Part shown: positions 4,700 to 7,385 of the stretch, one piece after another
How positions within the stretch are numbered: position 1 is the first letter of the stretch
How the letters are laid out: each line of letters begins with the position of its first letter
DNA from: CANHEE01 sp043777755
GTDB lineage: Bacteria; Bacteroidota; Bacteroidia; Chitinophagales; Saprospiraceae
NCBI GenBank assembly: GCA_043777755.1
Contig: JAYWHK010000259.1
Coordinates: 1-7,385 of the forward strand
Direction: 5' to 3'
DNA: 7,385 nucleotides
Translations under genes and position numbers: made by a program
Notes under the pieces: generated by a model
Told to the model about the DNA's origin: nothing
Databases searched by the model: none
The model's input: the letters and a program-made list of their open reading frames with translations, nothing else

Positions 4700-7018
4700 T
4701 TATTTTAAAATTTTCTCTATCCTTATCACCACCATTTTTGACGTTGGTGTTCTGCTTTCGTCGGCAAAACTATCTATCGGAATGAGCGTATTGGTTTCTG
4801 GAAAATAAGTTGCTGTACAGCGTGTCGGAATGTCGTAAGGCACAACGATAAAGTGTTTTGCTTCTCGTTTTACACCATTAAAATGACTGTAAAGATGCAC
4901 CACATCGTTTGTTTTCAAACCACTTTTTTCCATATCTTTTTCATTCATCAAAATAATTCTACGTTCATTGTAGATACCTCGGTAACGGTCGTGCAGTCCA
5001 TAAATGGTTGTATTGTATTGGTCATGTGTACGAATAGTCATCATAATAAACTCATTGTCAGCGATTTGTAGTCGAGGAACTTCGTTGATGGTAAAATGAG
5101 CTTTGCCCGAATCTGTATTGAATTCTTGTTGTCTTGCGCCATTTGGCAAATAAAAACCTTCGGGATTTTTAACCCGTTCATTGTAGTTTTCAAAACCAGC
5201 AATTGTTTGCTCAATCGCATCACGAACATTACCATAATCGGCTGTAAAACCTTTCCAATTTGTCTTGCTTTTTTCTCCAAAAACAGCTTGCGCCAAGCGA
5301 GCAACAATCGCAGGTTCGCTCAATAAATGCTCCGAGCAAGGTGTCAAAACACCACGAGAAGAATGGACAACGCCCATCGAATTTTCAACCGTTACGAATT
5401 GCTCGCCACTGGTTTGCAAATCTTTGTCGGTACGACCCAAGCAAGGTAAAATTAAGGCTTTTTTGCCATGAACCAAATGACTACGATTCAGTTTCGTAGA
5501 AACATGAACCGTCAAGTCGCAGCGTCGCAAGGCATCGGCAGTATAGCTCGTATCGGGTGTCGCAGAAAGGAAATTGCCGCCCAATGCAAAGAAAACTTTT
5601 GCTTCGCCAGCGTGCATCGCTTCAATCGCACTGACGACATCATAACCATGTTTTCGAGGTACTTTTATCTCAAAAACCTTTTCCAATTGGTCTAAAAACT
5701 CTTTTTTCGGAGCTTCCCAAATACCCATCGTCCTATCACCTTGTACATTTGAATGACCACGAACAGGGCAAGTTCCTGCACCTTCTTTGCCAATGCTTCC
5801 TTTCAAAAGCAACAAATTGACCAATTCTTGAATGTTACCAACTGCATTTTTGTGTTGCGTCAGACCCATCGCCCAACAGATGATAATGTTCTTTTTTTCG
5901 ATACACAATTGAGCAGCTTGGTGGATGGATTTTTCTTCAACGCCACTTTCTTGTACTAAATCATCAAAATTATATTTTTTTAAATCATGTATAAAATCCT
6001 CATAACCAATGGTTTTTGATTGAATAAAATCATGGTCAAAAACGCTATTTGGATTTTTTTCTTCTTCTTTTAATAAAAGCAATAAAATAGCTTTGAGCAG
6101 CGCTACGTCGCCATTGATGCGTACTTGCAAAAAAAGGTCGGCTAATTTTACGCCACCTTTGAGCATTTTGATAGGACTTTGCGGATTTGTAAAACGCATC
6201 AAACCAGCTTCTGGCAATGGATTGATGGCGATGATTGTACCGCCGTTTTCCTTATTTTTTTCCAAAGCGGACAACATTCTTGGGTGATTTGTACCAGGAT
6301 TTTGACCAATGACAACAATCAAATCTGCTACGTGCAAATCATGTAATGTCACCGAACCTTTACCAATTCCCACGGTTTTTGACAAGGCTTTTCCGCTGGA
6401 TTCGTGGCACATATTGGAGCAATCGGGTAGGTTGTTTGTCCCAAATTCTCTCACAAACAATTGATACATAAAAGCCGCTTCGTTGCTCGTGCGACCAGAG
6501 GTATAAAAAACCGCTTCATCAGGCGATTTTAAAGCATTGAGTTCTGTCGCAATAAGCTCAAATGCTTTTTCCCAACCAATTGATTCATAGTGAGTTGCGC
6601 CTTCTGGAAGGTACATCGGTTCTGTCAAACGCCCTTTTTTACCAATGTCATAATCTGACCAATTTGCTATTTCTTGAACACTGTTTTTTTTGAAAAAATC
6701 ACTTGTGATGCGCTTGTTCGTAGCTTCTTCGGCAATGGCTTTCATACCATTTTCGCAATATTCACCTAATTTTGAACGCTCGTCGTCAGGGTCAGGCCAA
6801 GCGCAACCTGGACAATCAAAACCACCTTTTTGATTCACTTGAAACATCGTTTTTACAACATCAACCGTGTCCATCCATTGCATTGCGTGCTGCACAGAAG
6901 ACACAATCGCTGGCATACCAACGGCATTGTCTGAAGGTTTCGATAGCTTCAAACCCGTAAATTCTTCGGGCGTAAGTTCTGGTTTTTTTTCAACGACGAC
7001 TATGTTGTGTTGTTCCAT
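4700..7018 (-). CDS. FdhF/YdeP family molybdopterin oxidoreductase
   Basis: A 772-residue, full-length member of the YdeP branch of the DMSO reductase/formate dehydrogenase family, expected to bind bis-molybdopterin guanine dinucleotide in the cytoplasm (no Tat signal). Hallmarks are GGFDCPGCAWPDP (65-77, Cys69 and Cys72), Cys88, FYTSGRTSNEAAF (171-183), NLPDCSNMCHESSG (196-209), RGHSNVQGDRTMGI (420-433), and a C-terminal dinucleotide-binding domain from about 650 with RTHDQYNTTIYG (663-674). Cys204 followed by His205 aligns with the selenocysteine-His pair of E. coli FdhF, so it is the likely Mo ligand. The full N-terminal [4Fe-4S] Cys set of FdhF is not evident. YdeP of E. coli has been linked to acid resistance, but its substrate is unknown; formate is not assured. 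No partner electron-transfer subunit or FdhD is visible. The ATG at 7018 starts just upstream of a conserved-looking N-terminus. Confidence 0.95.
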   Translation of the reverse strand: MEQHNIVVVEKKPELTPEEFTGLKLSKPSDNAVGMPAIVSSVQHAMQWMDTVDVVKTMFQVNQKGGFDCPGCAWPDPDDERSKLGEYCENGMKAIAEEATNKRITSDFFKKNSVQEIANWSDYDIGKKGRLTEPMYLPEGATHYESIGWEKAFELIATELNALKSPDEAVFYTSGRTSNEAAFMYQLFVREFGTNNLPDCSNMCHESSGKALSKTVGIGKGSVTLHDLHVADLIVVIGQNPGTNHPRMLSALEKNKENGGTIIAINPLPEAGLMRFTNPQSPIKMLKGGVKLADLFLQVRINGDVALLKAILLLLLKEEEKNPNSVFDHDFIQSKTIGYEDFIHDLKKYNFDDLVQESGVEEKSIHQAAQLCIEKKNIIICWAMGLTQHKNAVGNIQELVNLLLLKGSIGKEGAGTCPVRGHSNVQGDRTMGIWEAPKKEFLDQLEKVFEIKVPRKHGYDVVSAIEAMHAGEAKVFFALGGNFLSATPDTSYTADALRRCDLTVHVSTKLNRSHLVHGKKALILPCLGRTDKDLQTSGEQFVTVENSMGVVHSSRGVLTPCSEHLLSEPAIVARLAQAVFGEKSKTNWKGFTADYGNVRDAIEQTIAGFENYNERVKNPEGFYLPNGARQQEFNTDSGKAHFTINEVPRLQIADNEFIMMTIRTHDQYNTTIYGLHDRYRGIYNERRIILMNEKDMEKSGLKTNDVVHLYSHFNGVKREAKHFIVVPYDIPTRCTATYFPETNTLIPIDSFADESRTPTSKMVVIRIEKILK

Positions 7019-7111
7019 TTTTTTGTTTTTTTGTAAAACTTAGCATATTTATTTTCAACACTAATTTTATTAAATCGTGATGTAGAAAATTAAATCTGAT
7101 TTCACTAATTT

Positions 7112-7132
7112 AATTAAAACGAAGTTTTAATT
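7112..7132. promoter_or_regulatory. 21-bp inverted repeat upstream of the oxidoreductase
   Basis: AATTAAAAC (7112-7120), GAA, GTTTTAATT (7124-7132): perfect 9-bp arms with a 3-nt loop, about 95 bp upstream of the oxidoreductase start. The position suits an operator or an upstream regulator site, but the AT-rich arms could also be a weak terminator of the gene entering from the right. The nearest promoter-like match closer to the start is TAAGTTTT on the minus strand, one mismatch from the -7 consensus and without a clear -33 partner. Confidence 0.4.
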
Positions 7133-7178
7133 TTGTAGATGGCAAAGTTCTTACTTAGGGTTTTCTTATCTTATAAAA

Positions 7179-7309
7179 GCGGCAGAGCCGCAAGATATTT
7201 GTCATGCTTTTGGCTTGATGGCGCAAAATGCGCTCATAGAAATAGTACATTTCCCTCGTTTTGAAGGTGCAGCGCACCGCCATATTAAAATTAATATCAC
7301 GGTGCGTTG
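7179..7309. repeat. Cluster of regularly spaced small hairpins
   Basis: This stretch has no credible coding frame but four inverted repeats. Three are 5-bp stems with 3-nt loops: GCGGC-AGA-GCCGC (7179-7191), GCGCA-AAA-TGCGC (7221-7233) and GGTGC-AGC-GCACC (7266-7278). Their centres are 42 and 45 bp apart. The fourth, 7270-7309, pairs CAGCGCACCG with CGGTGCGTTG (one G-T pair) around an inner ATATTAA-AA-TTAATAT stem and shares its left arm with the third hairpin. It may be an interspersed repeat of the host genome or a structured leader. Confidence 0.6.
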
Positions 7310-7342
7310 AACTGTCAAAAAAACCAAATAAAAAACGAAATA

Positions 7343-7385
7343 TTATTCGGCAAATTTTTGAACGCCATACTTTTTGATGTCATAT
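7343..7385 (-). CDS. Possible 3' tail of a minus-strand gene, cut by the window edge
   Basis: Read on the minus strand from the edge, the frame gives YDIKKYGVQKFAE and then TAA. The residue mix looks like a natural charged C-terminus, and the other two frames on this strand are poor. Only 13 codons are visible, so this is a tentative call and no function can be given. If real, the gene lies upstream of the oxidoreductase on the same strand, separated by the 324-bp structured non-coding region. Confidence 0.35.
   Translation of the reverse strand, partial: YDIKKYGVQKFAE

Noticed and set aside
4853..6960. Several plus-strand and one minus-strand alternative frames inside the oxidoreductase gene.
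   Set aside because: All overlap one intact 772-residue gene with clear family motifs and show no recognisable features of their own.
7324..7383. A minus-strand frame starting MTSKSMAFKNLPNN at the right edge.
   Set aside because: It stops after about 22 codons. The neighbouring frame gives a more natural protein tail and is reported instead.

Overview
The window reads as a chromosomal stretch of a low-GC Bacteroidota bacterium, probably of the Cytophagales type (the order is an inference). The signs are an AT-rich genome, lipoprotein signal peptides, candidate promoters of the Bacteroidota TTTG / TAnnTTTG type, almost no purine-rich ribosome binding sites, and a first gene resembling peptidoglycan-binding proteins I associate with that group.

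Left third (1 to about 1995, plus strand): a small, AT-rich accessory patch. It starts with a 205-residue protein ending in a peptidoglycan-binding-like domain and lacking a signal peptide. A perfect 13-bp-stem hairpin follows, then a higB-higA toxin-antitoxin pair. A short second copy of the 3' end of the first gene lies beyond the pair, so the module sits between two direct repeats of about 65 bp. Next comes a 26-codon stub carrying only a lipoprotein signal peptide. Two abutting hairpins, the second a strong bidirectional terminator, close the patch. It looks like a region of duplication, insertion and decay.

Middle (1996 to 4602, minus strand): a GH53 endo-beta-1,4-galactanase lipoprotein follows, 24 bp downstream, a 461-residue protein of unknown function with a C-terminal SEC-C zinc-binding motif. 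The two are probably co-transcribed from a promoter just upstream of the SEC-C gene. The SEC-C gene contains a 12-bp tandem repeat that encodes a lysine-rich insert.

Right (4700 to 7385, minus strand): a full-length FdhF/YdeP-family molybdopterin oxidoreductase. Upstream of it lies a non-coding stretch of about 320 bp rich in inverted repeats, including three regularly spaced 5-bp-stem hairpins and a larger stem-loop that competes with the third. At the right edge a 13-codon tail of a further minus-strand gene is probable.

I see no CRISPR array, tRNA, rRNA or complete insertion sequence. The only recognisable multi-gene system is the HigBA module. The oxidoreductase, SEC-C and GH53 genes share a strand but no evident pathway. 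The most unusual features are the repeat-flanked toxin-antitoxin module and the structured region near the right end.
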